64,000 bases of DNA from Absicoccus intestinalis (GTDB lineage: Bacteria; Bacillota_I; Bacilli_A; Erysipelotrichales; Erysipelotrichaceae): assembly GCF_033971885.1 (NCBI RefSeq), contig NZ_JALBUS010000002.1, positions 1-64,000 of the forward strand. Reading direction: 5' to 3'. Shown here one piece after another: positions 33,478-43,023 of this stretch. Position 1 is the stretch's first letter, and each line of letters starts with the position of its first letter. The position numbers and the translations under genes were made by a program. The notes under the pieces were generated by a model, which was given only the letters and a program-made list of their open reading frames with translations, was not told the origin of the DNA and did no database searches.

Positions 33478-35097
33478 CTAATGATGACTAAAGACATCCA
33501 TCAAGATTGGAACGATCTGATTTTTTCTTGATAAGATGCCCGCTTGGATCTGACCTTCTTGGGGAAAGGCTTCTTCGATCCATTCTTTACATTCTCCTTG
33601 TGCATAAATGATCGATCCACCATCGGCAATGCTGGTAAAAGCCACACAATACGTCTTGGCTTCCAAATGCACCAACAATTCCGTTAAAGCTTCTTTGATT
33701 TCGGCTTCTCTTCCTGTCAGGGCTTCAAAATTATAGATGATCACCTGACTGATTGCGACTTTCTGATCCTCAAAATCAAAGGTCTTCAAATCCATATGCA
33801 TGATATCGATCATGGATTTGTCGGCAATGTTGGTCGACACACTAAACATATCTTTGGCCAGATCATCAATATTCACCTGGGCAATTTGGGCCAAAACATT
33901 GGCCATAAAAATATCTTTTTGCGTTGTGGTCGGCGAACGAAACTTTAAGGTATCGCTTAAGATGGCCCCCAACAATAATCCCGCCAAATTTTTCGGTATC
34001 GCTACCTGTCTTTCCTGGAACATGCCTGTTAGAATGGTTGCGGTCGAACCCACGATCTCGTTGCGAAAGGCCACAGGCATTCGCGTTGAAAAATCACTGA
34101 TGCGATGATGATCGATAACCTCGATCAAATCCGCTTTTTCAATGGCACGAACCGATTGAGAAAACTCATTATGATCCACCATGACGATGGATTTATTTTG
34201 GGAATTCAAGATATGATATCGCGATACATAGCCAACCAATCCATCCTTTTCATCCAAGACCGGATACGAACGGAATCGACTCTTGGCCATCTTCTTGGAT
34301 GCATCTTCCGCCAATTCCCAATAATGAAAACTCACAGGATCCGAATGCATCAACAACGCAGTGACGGGTGAAAAATAAAGATAACGCGATGTATTCATCG
34401 CTCCATGTCCCGATAAGATGATCGGACAATGATGTTCTTTTGCCACTTCGATCACTTCTGGATCGATCGTCTTGGCCCATACCACGATCAATATGCCCGC
34501 ACCTTTTTGAATTGCTTGCATCTGGGCATCCTTATCATCCCCCAGCATCACGATACGCGACTTTACATCGTAATTGGTCAATCCTTGTTTCGCCAAGGCA
34601 ATGATACTGACTTTCCCATTCAAATGAAATTGGGCATCATTATAAACGATCGTACCATCCAAGGTCTTGGCAATATTTTCCACACTGGTCACTTTTAATA
34701 AATCGATTCCCAACGACGTATCGCCCATCCCAATTTTGGAAATATCCTGATTGGCAATGATACCAAGTACTTTGCCCGTTTCATCGGTTACCGCAATCGA
34801 TGGCTTATTTTCTTTTTCCATCAGTTGCAACGTTTCATAGATGGTCGTATCCGGATGTACACAAAGCGGATCATCCAGCGCAATTTCCGATAGTGAAATG
34901 CGCGCATCTTTTAAATAAAAAGGCGCCACAAAACCAAATCGATCCAATAAATATTTGGTTTCATCATTTAATTCGCCTAAACGACAAGCCACACAATCCA
35001 CACCTTGTTGATTTTTCAAGTAGGCATACGCAATTGCCGAAGCCACCGAATCCGTATCTGGATGTTTATGTCCTGTCACATAAATGGTTTGACTCAT
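33478..35097 (-). CDS. ppaC: manganese-dependent inorganic pyrophosphatase with CBS-DRTGG-CBS insert
   Basis: 539 residues, far longer than the usual 310 because a regulatory insert splits the DHH domain. GHKHPDTDSVASA at the N-terminus and VDHNEFSQS...EVIDHHR near 305-330 are the metal-binding DHH motifs; between them lie CBS1 (PSIAVTDETGKVLGIIANQD), a DRTGG-like domain, and CBS2 (YPVLDEKDGLVGYVSRYH). Such CBS-PPases are inhibited by AMP/ADP and activated by diadenosine polyphosphates. The C-terminal DHHA2 part is complete. Lead gene of an operon with ktrB, ktrA and nudC. Confidence 0.93.
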   Translation of the reverse strand: MSQTIYVTGHKHPDTDSVASAIAYAYLKNQQGVDCVACRLGELNDETKYLLDRFGFVAPFYLKDARISLSEIALDDPLCVHPDTTIYETLQLMEKENKPSIAVTDETGKVLGIIANQDISKIGMGDTSLGIDLLKVTSVENIAKTLDGTIVYNDAQFHLNGKVSIIALAKQGLTNYDVKSRIVMLGDDKDAQMQAIQKGAGILIVVWAKTIDPEVIEVAKEHHCPIILSGHGAMNTSRYLYFSPVTALLMHSDPVSFHYWELAEDASKKMAKSRFRSYPVLDEKDGLVGYVSRYHILNSQNKSIVMVDHNEFSQSVRAIEKADLIEVIDHHRISDFSTRMPVAFRNEIVGSTATILTGMFQERQVAIPKNLAGLLLGAILSDTLKFRSPTTTQKDIFMANVLAQIAQVNIDDLAKDMFSVSTNIADKSMIDIMHMDLKTFDFEDQKVAISQVIIYNFEALTGREAEIKEALTELLVHLEAKTYCVAFTSIADGGSIIYAQGECKEWIEEAFPQEGQIQAGILSRKNQIVPILMDVFSHH

Positions 35098-35124
35098 ATT
35101 TACCCCTTTACTATCTACAGTATC

Positions 35125-35153
35125 GTTTTACGCTATTTTAAGCACTTTTTCAA
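35125..35153 (-). promoter_or_regulatory. candidate promoter of ppaC-ktrB-ktrA-nudC
   Basis: Minus strand TTGAAA (35148-35153), 17-base spacer, TAAAAC (35125-35130), about 28 bases before the ppaC ATG. Confidence 0.45.
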
Positions 35154-35160
35154 CCCATAC

Positions 35161-35184
35161 AAAAAGACGGATATCTAATCCGTC
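35161..35184 (-). terminator. terminator overlapping the dipeptidase stop codon
   Basis: Minus-strand GACGGAT and ATCCGTC form a 7-bp stem whose loop holds the stop, followed by five T. Confidence 0.8.
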
Positions 35185-36371
35185 GCTAATTTTTCAATCG
35201 CCAAGCGATATATTTCTCGCGCTTTTTCTAGGTCGGCGATATCGATTCGTTCATTGGCTTGATGCTCGGTCAATTCCACCCCTGGAAAGACCGGTCCAAA
35301 CGCAATGATATGATCCATCGCTCGCGCATAGGTGCCTCCACCAATGACCAAAGGGTCGGAATCATCATGGGTAACCGTTCGATAGGCCTCTAACATCTTG
35401 GTGATGATGGGGCCATTCTTATCCATATAGATGGGTGCTTTTCCACTGATACGAACGATATGCATGTCCGGTTCTACTTCTTGTTTTAAGAGGGTTAGGA
35501 CATCGGCTTCCGTATAAGAAACCGGATAGCGAATATCCACCGATAAAACCACATCTTTTCCTCGCACTTCGACCTTGCCAACATTCAGTGTCAATGATCC
35601 ACTTTGTTCATCCGCAAGATCCAAATGCAGCTTAGCTCCTTGCATATCGATCTTGTCACGATAAAAAGCCGCTAAAGGTCCATGGGCTTGTTCCATCAAT
35701 TTTGAGATGGCATTGATACCCTCTTCTGGCATCGATCCATGCGCACTTTTTCCCTTGGCTTCGAGCCAGGTCCCATCGTCCAATTGTCCTTTGGCCCAAG
35801 CCGGCACCATATTGATTGCTTCACCACCTTCGATGGATTGAAACCCCGAATGTTTCAAAGGCATATGCCATTCAGTCTGCAACAATCCTTTTTCGCCATA
35901 GATGGCAGGAAAGTCTGCATCCGGTGTAAACCCAAACGTAGGCAGTTCCTCGTTGGCTTTATACGCTTCGATATCTTCCCATTCACCGACTTCTTCACAC
36001 GTACCAAAAATGATACGAACGCGCTTATTCAAATGCTTATCACTTTCATAGACATCTTTCATAGCATAGATAGCTGCCATCATCGGGCCTTTATCATCCA
36101 TGACACCACGACCAATGATCTGACCCTCTTTGATCGTTGCCGTAAATGGATCACTATCCCAGTCCTGACCAGCTGGCACAACATCCAAATGACCAATGAT
36201 TCCCATCATTTCTTCGCCCTGGCCGATTTGGGCATAGCCATACGATCCCCCATCATGCACAGAGAAACCAAAACTTTCACACAAAGCCAATACATAACGC
36301 AAAGCATCCTTGGTATATTTGGTTTGCGAAACACTTGGAATCGCAATGAGTTGTTTTAACGTATCGATCAT
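35175..36371 (-). CDS. Sapep/PepV-family metallo-dipeptidase (M20)
   Basis: 398 residues. IGHLDVVPAGQDWDSDPF, then GRGVMDDKGPMM, CEEVGEWEDIEAY and TPDADFPAIYGEKG are the metal-ligand and catalytic motifs of the PepV/Sapep branch of M20; the lid domain spans about 175-300. It cleaves dipeptides in the cytosol. The start overlaps the upstream IIA gene by 4 bases (ATGA). Last gene of the deoB-HAD-IIA operon. Confidence 0.92.
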   Translation of the reverse strand: MIDTLKQLIAIPSVSQTKYTKDALRYVLALCESFGFSVHDGGSYGYAQIGQGEEMMGIIGHLDVVPAGQDWDSDPFTATIKEGQIIGRGVMDDKGPMMAAIYAMKDVYESDKHLNKRVRIIFGTCEEVGEWEDIEAYKANEELPTFGFTPDADFPAIYGEKGLLQTEWHMPLKHSGFQSIEGGEAINMVPAWAKGQLDDGTWLEAKGKSAHGSMPEEGINAISKLMEQAHGPLAAFYRDKIDMQGAKLHLDLADEQSGSLTLNVGKVEVRGKDVVLSVDIRYPVSYTEADVLTLLKQEVEPDMHIVRISGKAPIYMDKNGPIITKMLEAYRTVTHDDSDPLVIGGGTYARAMDHIIAFGPVFPGVELTEHQANERIDIADLEKAREIYRLAIEKLATD

Positions 36372-36736
36372 GCATCTACCTCCACAATTTCAATGGATGA
36401 TCCCACATGTAATGTCGGTACATCCTTTTTTTCCACATAAATGGTTCCTGGCATTTGTGGCTCTTTGGCACCATTGAAACGAATCGTACAATGGCCCATC
36501 GTTTGTAACGTATCCATCACTTCCGAACCAACCGCCGTAATTGGATAAGCAATGCCATCCATCCGTAAGATTTGTCCAGGTTGGATCGCATCCACTTTTT
36601 GTTTTTCAATGATATAACTATATGCTTTTAATTCATCGGGCACATCCGTCCCAAACAAAATGATAAAATCCCCCTTTTGAAAGGAAGATACTTGTGGCCC
36701 TACTGCCATTACATGCGTACTAAAGCAGGTCTTCAT
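36368..36736 (-). CDS. PTS glucitol/sorbitol-specific IIA-like protein
   Basis: 122 residues of the IIA(Gut) fold: FIILFGTDVPDELKAYSYII, QILRMDGIAYPITAVGSEV, LGHCTIRF-type GHCTIRFNGA and the closing MPGTIYV. IIA(Gut) normally passes phosphate to sorbitol IIB/IIC, but no sorbitol IIB, IIC or dehydrogenase is adjacent. GGAGGT lies 6 bases before the ATG at 36734-36736, better than the ATG two codons upstream. Embedded with overlaps between a HAD phosphatase and a dipeptidase, it may be an orphan or a regulatory PTS protein. Confidence 0.82.
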   Translation of the reverse strand: MKTCFSTHVMAVGPQVSSFQKGDFIILFGTDVPDELKAYSYIIEKQKVDAIQPGQILRMDGIAYPITAVGSEVMDTLQTMGHCTIRFNGAKEPQMPGTIYVEKKDVPTLHVGSSIEIVEVDA

Positions 36737-37389
36737 TTCCATACCTCCTTGATATAGTCTTGTACATTATACATATTATTTACACACAAATCATATTTTT
36801 CCTTGGCCATTTCTTTGCTCCAATTGTTTTCCGGCACCATGATCGTAAAACAACCAGCTGCTTTGGCGGCAAAGACGCCATTGGGACTATCTTCCACTAC
36901 GATACACTGATTAGCCGCCACATGCAATTGTCGTACTGCCTCTACAAACACATCGGGATACGGCTTGCCTCTTGGCACATCCATGCCCGAAACCAAGACA
37001 GAAAAATAAGGATCCAGCCCTACAGCTTTTAAATTCTTTTGGATCAACGATAAAGGGCCACCACTGGCGCAGGCACAAGGAATGCCTTGGTCTTGTAGCA
37101 TCTGCAACAAAGCTTGCACCCCAGGTTTCTGATCCATTCGGCTTTCCATTTGGTCTTCGGCATATTTCATGACAATATCCATAAACAAAGCGGCATCGAT
37201 ATGAGGACAAACCCGATGAAGACTGGCCACTTGATCATGACCAGAACGACCATAGATGGCTCGTTTCATTTGTTCGGTCAATGGTATGCCCAAATGATGA
37301 GCAGCTACTTGCCATCCTTGTCGATAATATTTTTCGGTATCTAATAAGGTGCCATCTTTATCAAAGATCACTGCTTGAAAATGTCCCAT
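36733..37389 (-). CDS. HAD-superfamily hydrolase, beta-phosphoglucomutase-like
   Basis: 218 residues. FDKDGTLLDTEKYY (motif I with nucleophile Asp), ACASGG (motif II), a lysine in RGKPYPDVF (motif III), VVEDSPNGVFAAKAAG (motif IV). The helical cap between residues 15 and 85 places it in subclass IA with beta-phosphoglucomutases and sugar-phosphate phosphatases. AGGAGAACC precedes the ATG; the start overlaps the deoB 3' end by 22 bases and the stop overlaps the IIA gene. Confidence 0.87.
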   Translation of the reverse strand: MGHFQAVIFDKDGTLLDTEKYYRQGWQVAAHHLGIPLTEQMKRAIYGRSGHDQVASLHRVCPHIDAALFMDIVMKYAEDQMESRMDQKPGVQALLQMLQDQGIPCACASGGPLSLIQKNLKAVGLDPYFSVLVSGMDVPRGKPYPDVFVEAVRQLHVAANQCIVVEDSPNGVFAAKAAGCFTIMVPENNWSKEMAKEKYDLCVNNMYNVQDYIKEVWK

Positions 37390-38519
37390 ATTGGTTCTCC
37401 TATCATATATTCTGGTTGAACAATATTAAAATTATGCAAAATGGTTGCTCCCACATCACCAAACGATCCCGTTGGCAAGGTTTCATGTCGATGAAGCTGT
37501 AAAGAATAACACAAACAAGGTACATTCTCTCGGGTATGATCGGTTCCTTGCCAAGTAGGATCATTACCATGATCGGCCGTAAGGATCAATAAGTCATCCG
37601 TTCGCATCCGTTTAAGAAATGCGCCAAGTAGAACATCAAAACGTTCCAATTCATGGCCATAGCCTGCTACATTGCGGCGATGTCCCCATTTGGCATCAAA
37701 ATCCACCAGATTCGTAAAGCACAGTCCCTGAAAATCTTTTTCTTGCATAGCTATGGTTTGTTTCATCCCATGAACGGAACTGGTCGAATGATAGCTTTCC
37801 GAAATCCCGTGTCCCGAAAAAATGTCGCTGATCTTACCAATGCCAATCGTATAAGGCAAAAAGTCTAAAACGGTCGGACGAATCGGGGCCAGGGCCAGAT
37901 CTTTTCGATGATCCGTACGTATATATTGTCCCTGCCGAATAATATATGGTCGAGCAATGACGCGGCCTACTTTCCATGGAGGCTACATCGTCAGTTTTCG
38001 AGCAATCGTACATACACGATACAATTCCTCTAAGCCAAGGATTTCTTCATTGCCACAAATTTGGAGGACCGAATCCGCCGAAGTATAGAGGATTAATGTT
38101 TTTCCTTGGGTCTGTGTTTCCACATGCCCTAATTCGGATAAGATCTGCGTACCTGAAGCGGCTTTGTTGCCAATAAAAGTATGTTGCGTTTCCCCTTCCA
38201 GTTCCTGGATCAAATCTTGGGGAAACGATGAAAACACTTGAAAAGGGACATCGACAGGTACCCCCATCAATTCCCAATGTCCCGATAAGGTATCTTTACT
38301 GGGGCCTTGTTCGGCCAATCGAAGTGCAATGCCTTGATGGGCTTGGGGTGTATATAAGGCATCCAAACCTAATTTTCGCAAATGAGGAAGGTGTAGAGAC
38401 ATATGGGCTTGAATGTGTCCATACGTGTCTGCCCCTTGATCACCAAATGCCTTTGCATCTTGGGCTTGACCGACGCCAAAAGAATCCAAAACGATGGTAA
38501 ATATTCGCTGATATCGCAT
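37368..38519 (-). pseudogene. deoB: phosphopentomutase DeoB, interrupted by one in-frame TAG
   Basis: Read through, the frame gives 383 codons, the normal DeoB length. N-terminal part: FTIVLDSFGVGQAQDAKAFG (metal Asp), DTLSGHWELMGVP and a central TSADSVLQI; C-terminal part: VGRVIARPYI, GIGKISDIFSGHGIS, FTNLVDFDAKWGHRRN, LILTADHGNDPT. All metal and phosphate motifs survive on both sides. The only lesion is TAG at 37983-37985, between LTM and PPWKVGRV. Two separate frames result (37983-38519 and roughly 37368-37859 from a TTG). DeoB converts ribose-1-phosphate to ribose-5-phosphate in nucleoside salvage. A recent nonsense mutation, a sequencing error or stop readthrough would all look like this. 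Confidence 0.88.
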
Positions 38520-38543
38520 ATCACTAGTTTAACACACTTTATT

Positions 38544-38572
38544 TTGGCATTAGATATAAACTGTCCTATAAT
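38544..38572 (+). promoter_or_regulatory. promoter of the pyruvate carboxylase gene
   Basis: TTGGCA (38544-38549), 17-base spacer, perfect TATAAT (38567-38572), followed by GAAAGAGGA and the ATG at 38600. Confidence 0.75.
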
Positions 38573-38599
38573 ATTTATATCATTAGAAAGAGGACATAT

Positions 38600-41500
38600 A
38601 TGAGTATCCATAATTTTAACAAGGTCTTGGTTGCCAATCGTGGAGAAATTGCCATTCGTATCTTTCGTGCATGTTACGATCTTGGCATCCATACCGTAGC
38701 CATGTACTCCAAAGAAGACATCAACTCACAATTCCGTATTCGTGCGGATGAAGCGTATCTCATTGGTGAAAATGATAGTCCGGTTGGTGCCTATCTCGAC
38801 ATTCCTGCCATCATTCGTTTAGCGAAACGCCGTGGGGTCGATGCCATCCATCCTGGTTATGGTTTTTTAAGTGAAAATGCGGAATTTGCGAAAGCCTGTG
38901 AAGATGCGGGCATAGTATTTATTGGTCCACCCAGTGATATCTTAGCGAAGATGGGCGATAAATTAAATGCCAAAGAAATCGCTATCCAAGCGGGCGTACC
39001 CATCATTCCGGGTTCGACCAAGCCACTAAAAGATGCGGATGAAGCCTTATCTATGGCCAAATCCTTTGGTTTTCCAATCATCTTAAAAGCGGCTGCCGGT
39101 GGTGGTGGCCGTGGTATGCGTCGATGTGACAAACCAGAAGAAGTTAAGCCAGCGTTTGAATTGGTGAAGGCGGAAGCACAAAAAGCGTTTGGGAACGATG
39201 ATATTTTTATTGAAAAATTCTTGGTCAATCCCAAACATATTGAGGTCCAGATCCTTGCCGACCAAAATGGTCATACCTATCATATCTTAGAACGGGATTG
39301 TTCGTTGCAGCGTCGTTACCAAAAAGTCATTGAATTTGCACCGGCCTGGTCGGTGGATGAGACCGTCTTAAACAAGATTCGCGCCGATGCCGTACGTATT
39401 GCGAAAACGGTTGGCTATGTGAATGCCGGAACCGAAGAATTCTTGGTCGATGCCCAAGGCAATTACTACTTTATCGAAATGAATCCCCGTATCCAGGTAG
39501 AACATACGGTTACCGAATGTGTGACTGGTATTGATTTAGTGCGGGCCCAGATCTTGATTGCGGAAGGTCGTTCCTTAAATATTCCTGAAATCGGAATTTC
39601 CAAACAATCCGATGTCAAAGCGCGAAATTATGCGATCCAATGTCGGGTAACGACGGAAGATCCACAAAACAACTTTGCCCCAGATCATGGCAAGATCATT
39701 GCCTATCGTACAGGTGGTGGTTTTGGGGTGCGTCTGGATGGTGGAAATGCCACGACCGGTACCGTGATCTCCCCTTATTATGATTCCTTATTAGTCAAAG
39801 TCACGGCTTTTGATAACACGTTTGAGGGGGCTTGTCATCGGGCTTTACGTGCCATTAGTGAAGTGCATGTTCGTGGTGTCAAGACCAATATTCCTTTTAT
39901 TTCAAATATTTTGACGCATCCAACTTTTATGGCGGGCCAATGTTCAACCAAGTTCATTGACAATACACCCGAATTATTTGATGTGGTTGGTTCCAAAGAC
40001 CGGGCTACGCGTATTTTGCGTTATATTGCCAATATCCAAGTCAGTGCTCCCAATGCCGAACGAAAACAATACGATAAACCGCGTTTTCCCAAACATACGG
40101 GCGATCCAGAACCAGGTTTGAAACAAAAATTGGATCAACTTGGACCAACGGATTTTTCCAAGTGGGTACGTAATCAAAAGAAATTATTGATCACCGATAC
40201 GACCATGCGGGATGCTCATCAAAGCTTGTTGTCGACGCGCATGCGTACGCGCGATATGATCTTGGCAGCCCCAGGTACAGCTGAAATTTTAAAAGATTGT
40301 TTCTCCTTGGAAATGTGGGGTGGTGCCACTTTTGATGTGGCCTTCCGTTTCTTACATGAAAATCCATGGGAACGTTTGACCTTGTTGCGATCGGTCATTC
40401 CTAATATTCCTTTCCAAATGTTGTTGCGTGGTAGTTCTTGTGTGGGTTATGCCAATTATCCAGACAATGTCGTGCGTGAATTTGTACATCAATGTGCCAT
40501 CAATGGGATTGATATCTTCCGTATCTTTGATTCCTTGAACTATCTGCCGGGTATGGAAATTGCGATCGATGAAGTATTGAAACAAGGCAAATTCTGTGAA
40601 GGTACAATTTGTTATACGGGGGATATCTTAGATCCAAGCAACGATACCTTTACGTTGGATTACTACATCAAATTAGCGAAAGAATTAGAAAAACGTGGTG
40701 TGCATTCGATTGGCATCAAGGATATGGCTGGTTTATTGAAGCCTTATGCCGCCAAAGAATTGGTACATGCTTTGCGAAATGAAGTATCCTTACCGATCCA
40801 TCTGCATACCCATGATACATCGGGCAACCAAGTGGCTACCTATTTGATGGCGGCCGAAGCTGGTGTGGATATCGTGGATACTGCCGTTGCTTCGATGGCA
40901 GGCATGACTTCACAACCATCCATGAATGCGATCGTTGCCGCTTTGCATGGCCAAGATCGAGATACCGAATTTGATTTGGATCGGATTGAAGAATTATCCA
41001 ATTACTATGCCGATGTGCGTTTGCGCTATGAAAAATTTGATCATGGCCTTAAGACAACGGATACGGATATTTATAAATATGAAATTCCTGGTGGTCAATA
41101 TACCAATTTACGACCACAAGTCAATTCCTTGGGCTTGAGCTCTCGTTTTGAAGATGTCAAAAAAATGTATAAAGTGGTCGATACGATGTTAGGTGGTATC
41201 ACCAAGGTCACTCCTTCCAGCAAGATGGTTGGAGATATGGCTATTTTCATGGTCCAAAACGATTTGACACCGGAAAACATTTTAGAAAAGGGAGAACACT
41301 TGAATTTCCCGGATTCGGTCATTGATTATTTCAAAGGCTTGATGGGACAACCGCCACATGGTTTCCCAAAGAATCTGCAAAAAGTGGTATTAAAAGGACA
41401 AGAACCTATTACTTGTCGTCCTGGAAAGTTATTGCCACCAGCCGATTTTGAAAAAGCCAAAAAAGAAGTGGCTGTATTGTGTCCACATCCTTTCAATATG

Positions 41501-42034
41501 CGTCAAGTTATTTCATATATCATGTATCCAAAAGTTGTCAAAGAATATTGGAAACACGAAGTGGAATATGGTTATTTGATGCATATGGGATCCCATGTCT
41601 TCTTTAATGGTCTAGCCAAAGGAGAACGCAACTTGATCACCATTGATGAAGGAAAGACCTTGGTCATTCGTTTTATCGAATTGGGTGATATCAACGAAGA
41701 AGATGGAACGCGTAATGTGATCTTTGAGTTGAACGGTCAACGCCGTGTCATTGCGGTACCCGATCCACATGTGCATGTAGAAGGCAAAGAGACCAAGATG
41801 GTCGATCCTCAAGATAAATCACAGGCTGGTGCTTCCATTCCAGGTCTTGTCACCAAGATCAATGTGAAAGTTGGAGATGAAGTCCAAGAAAATGATAGTT
41901 TAGGTATCATTGAGGCCATGAAGATGGAAACAGCCGTGGTAGCCCGGATGCATGGTACCGTCAAAGACATCTTGGCCAAAGAAGGAGACACTGTCAAAGC
42001 AGGGCAATTATTGTTTACATTAGACGTGAAGTGA
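38600..42034 (+). CDS. pyc: pyruvate carboxylase
   Basis: 1144 residues, the full single-chain form. Biotin carboxylase domain (1-450): KVLVANRGEIAIRIFRACYD, KAAAGGGGRGMRRC, FIEMNPRIQVEHTVTE. Carboxyltransferase domain (about 530-800): LITDTTMRDAHQSLLSTRMR, LHTHDTSGNQVATYL. Conserved C-terminal biotinyl domain with EAMKMETAV, the lysine being biotinylated. It carboxylates pyruvate to oxaloacetate with ATP and bicarbonate, feeding anaplerosis. Monocistronic, with its own consensus promoter. One of the few plus-strand genes of the central region. Confidence 0.97.
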   Translation: MSIHNFNKVLVANRGEIAIRIFRACYDLGIHTVAMYSKEDINSQFRIRADEAYLIGENDSPVGAYLDIPAIIRLAKRRGVDAIHPGYGFLSENAEFAKACEDAGIVFIGPPSDILAKMGDKLNAKEIAIQAGVPIIPGSTKPLKDADEALSMAKSFGFPIILKAAAGGGGRGMRRCDKPEEVKPAFELVKAEAQKAFGNDDIFIEKFLVNPKHIEVQILADQNGHTYHILERDCSLQRRYQKVIEFAPAWSVDETVLNKIRADAVRIAKTVGYVNAGTEEFLVDAQGNYYFIEMNPRIQVEHTVTECVTGIDLVRAQILIAEGRSLNIPEIGISKQSDVKARNYAIQCRVTTEDPQNNFAPDHGKIIAYRTGGGFGVRLDGGNATTGTVISPYYDSLLVKVTAFDNTFEGACHRALRAISEVHVRGVKTNIPFISNILTHPTFMAGQCSTKFIDNTPELFDVVGSKDRATRILRYIANIQVSAPNAERKQYDKPRFPKHTGDPEPGLKQKLDQLGPTDFSKWVRNQKKLLITDTTMRDAHQSLLSTRMRTRDMILAAPGTAEILKDCFSLEMWGGATFDVAFRFLHENPWERLTLLRSVIPNIPFQMLLRGSSCVGYANYPDNVVREFVHQCAINGIDIFRIFDSLNYLPGMEIAIDEVLKQGKFCEGTICYTGDILDPSNDTFTLDYYIKLAKELEKRGVHSIGIKDMAGLLKPYAAKELVHALRNEVSLPIHLHTHDTSGNQVATYLMAAEAGVDIVDTAVASMAGMTSQPSMNAIVAALHGQDRDTEFDLDRIEELSNYYADVRLRYEKFDHGLKTTDTDIYKYEIPGGQYTNLRPQVNSLGLSSRFEDVKKMYKVVDTMLGGITKVTPSSKMVGDMAIFMVQNDLTPENILEKGEHLNFPDSVIDYFKGLMGQPPHGFPKNLQKVVLKGQEPITCRPGKLLPPADFEKAKKEVAVLCPHPFNMRQVISYIMYPKVVKEYWKHEVEYGYLMHMGSHVFFNGLAKGERNLITIDEGKTLVIRFIELGDINEEDGTRNVIFELNGQRRVIAVPDPHVHVEGKETKMVDPQDKSQAGASIPGLVTKINVKVGDEVQENDSLGIIEAMKMETAVVARMHGTVKDILAKEGDTVKAGQLLFTLDVK

Positions 42035-42100
42035 CTGTTTCCTTTTCCCATTCCCCGTGTTAGAATAGCTAATTGTTAAAGCAGAAGAAGGATGGATACT

Positions 42101-42973
42101 ATGACAGTAGCAATCATGACAGATAATGAATCCGGTATTTTTCCTGAAGAAGGAAAGAAGCTGGGTGTATACATTTTACGTATGCCTTTTTTCCTGGATG
42201 GAAAACAATATTACGAAAATGAAACCATCACCGCCCAGGAATTCTTCGAGCGTATGGAAAACGATCCCAACATGGAATTTTCAACCTCGATGCCACCGGC
42301 CGGTGAGGTATTATCCATGTGGAAAGAAGCGTTACAGACGCATGATGAAGTCGTATACATTCCCATGTCGAGTGGTTTATCGAGTTCGTGTGAGACCGCT
42401 ACATTATTAGCACAACAATTCGATGGCAAAGTACAAGTAGTGAATAACCAAAGAATTTCATTAACGCAACGTCAATCGGTTTATGATGCGATGACCCTTC
42501 GTGATCAAGGGAAATCAGCCAAAGAAATCAAAGAAATCTTAGAAGCGGAAAAATTTAATTCCAGCATCTATATCATGGTTGGTAGTTTGGATTATCTAAA
42601 GCGTGGTGGCCGTGTCACCTCGGCTGCGGCTTTATTGGGTGGTCTATTACGCATTCGACCGGTCCTACAAATACAGGGCGAAAAATTGGATGCGTTTGCA
42701 AAAGCCCGGAGCTTAAAAGCAGCCAAAAAAATCATGTTTAATGCGTTGCATTCCGATCTTGATACACGTTTTAAACCATTTGTGGATAAAAAGGAAATAG
42801 AAGTCTATATTTCTTATACCCATGGTCAGCCGGAACAAGTCAAACAATGGTTTGAGGAAGTCAAAGCCGAATTCCCTCAATTTCATGTTACCAAAGATCC
42901 TTTGTCTTTAAGTATTTCTTGTCATACGGGTCCTGGTTGTCTTGGGATTGGATGTGCACGAAGAGTCGTATGA
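42101..42973 (+). CDS. DegV family fatty-acid-binding protein
   Basis: 290 residues. VAIMTDNESGIFPEEGKKLG, TSMPPAGEVLSMW, YIPMSSGLSSSCETA and LDYLKRGGRVTSAAALLGGL are the DegV motifs lining the acyl-chain pocket. Such proteins (FakB type) present fatty acids to a FakA kinase; FakA is not in this window. AGAAGG lies about 9 bases before the ATG at 42101, better than the ATG three codons upstream. A terminator overlaps its stop codon. Confidence 0.9.
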   Translation: MTVAIMTDNESGIFPEEGKKLGVYILRMPFFLDGKQYYENETITAQEFFERMENDPNMEFSTSMPPAGEVLSMWKEALQTHDEVVYIPMSSGLSSSCETATLLAQQFDGKVQVVNNQRISLTQRQSVYDAMTLRDQGKSAKEIKEILEAEKFNSSIYIMVGSLDYLKRGGRVTSAAALLGGLLRIRPVLQIQGEKLDAFAKARSLKAAKKIMFNALHSDLDTRFKPFVDKKEIEVYISYTHGQPEQVKQWFEEVKAEFPQFHVTKDPLSLSISCHTGPGCLGIGCARRVV

Positions 42974-42990
42974 AAATACGGCTTTTTCTT
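42965..42990 (+). terminator. terminator overlapping the DegV stop codon
   Basis: GTCGTAT and ATACGGC pair (one G-T) around GAAA, followed by TTTTTCTTTT. Confidence 0.8.
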
Positions 42991-42997
42991 TTGAAAA

Positions 42998-43023
42998 GAA
43001 AAAAGATGGATCTTTTACCCATC
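42998..43023 (-). terminator. terminator embedded in the acetyltransferase gene end
   Basis: Minus-strand GATGG and CCATC pair across a 9-base loop and are followed by six T. The stem lies in the last codons of the gene, facing the DegV terminator. Confidence 0.65.

Noticed and set aside
37983..37985. TAG in deoB as a programmed pyrrolysine site
   Set aside because: No pylTSBCD genes or PYLIS-like context are visible, and DeoB is not a pyrrolysine protein; a mutation or base error is simpler.
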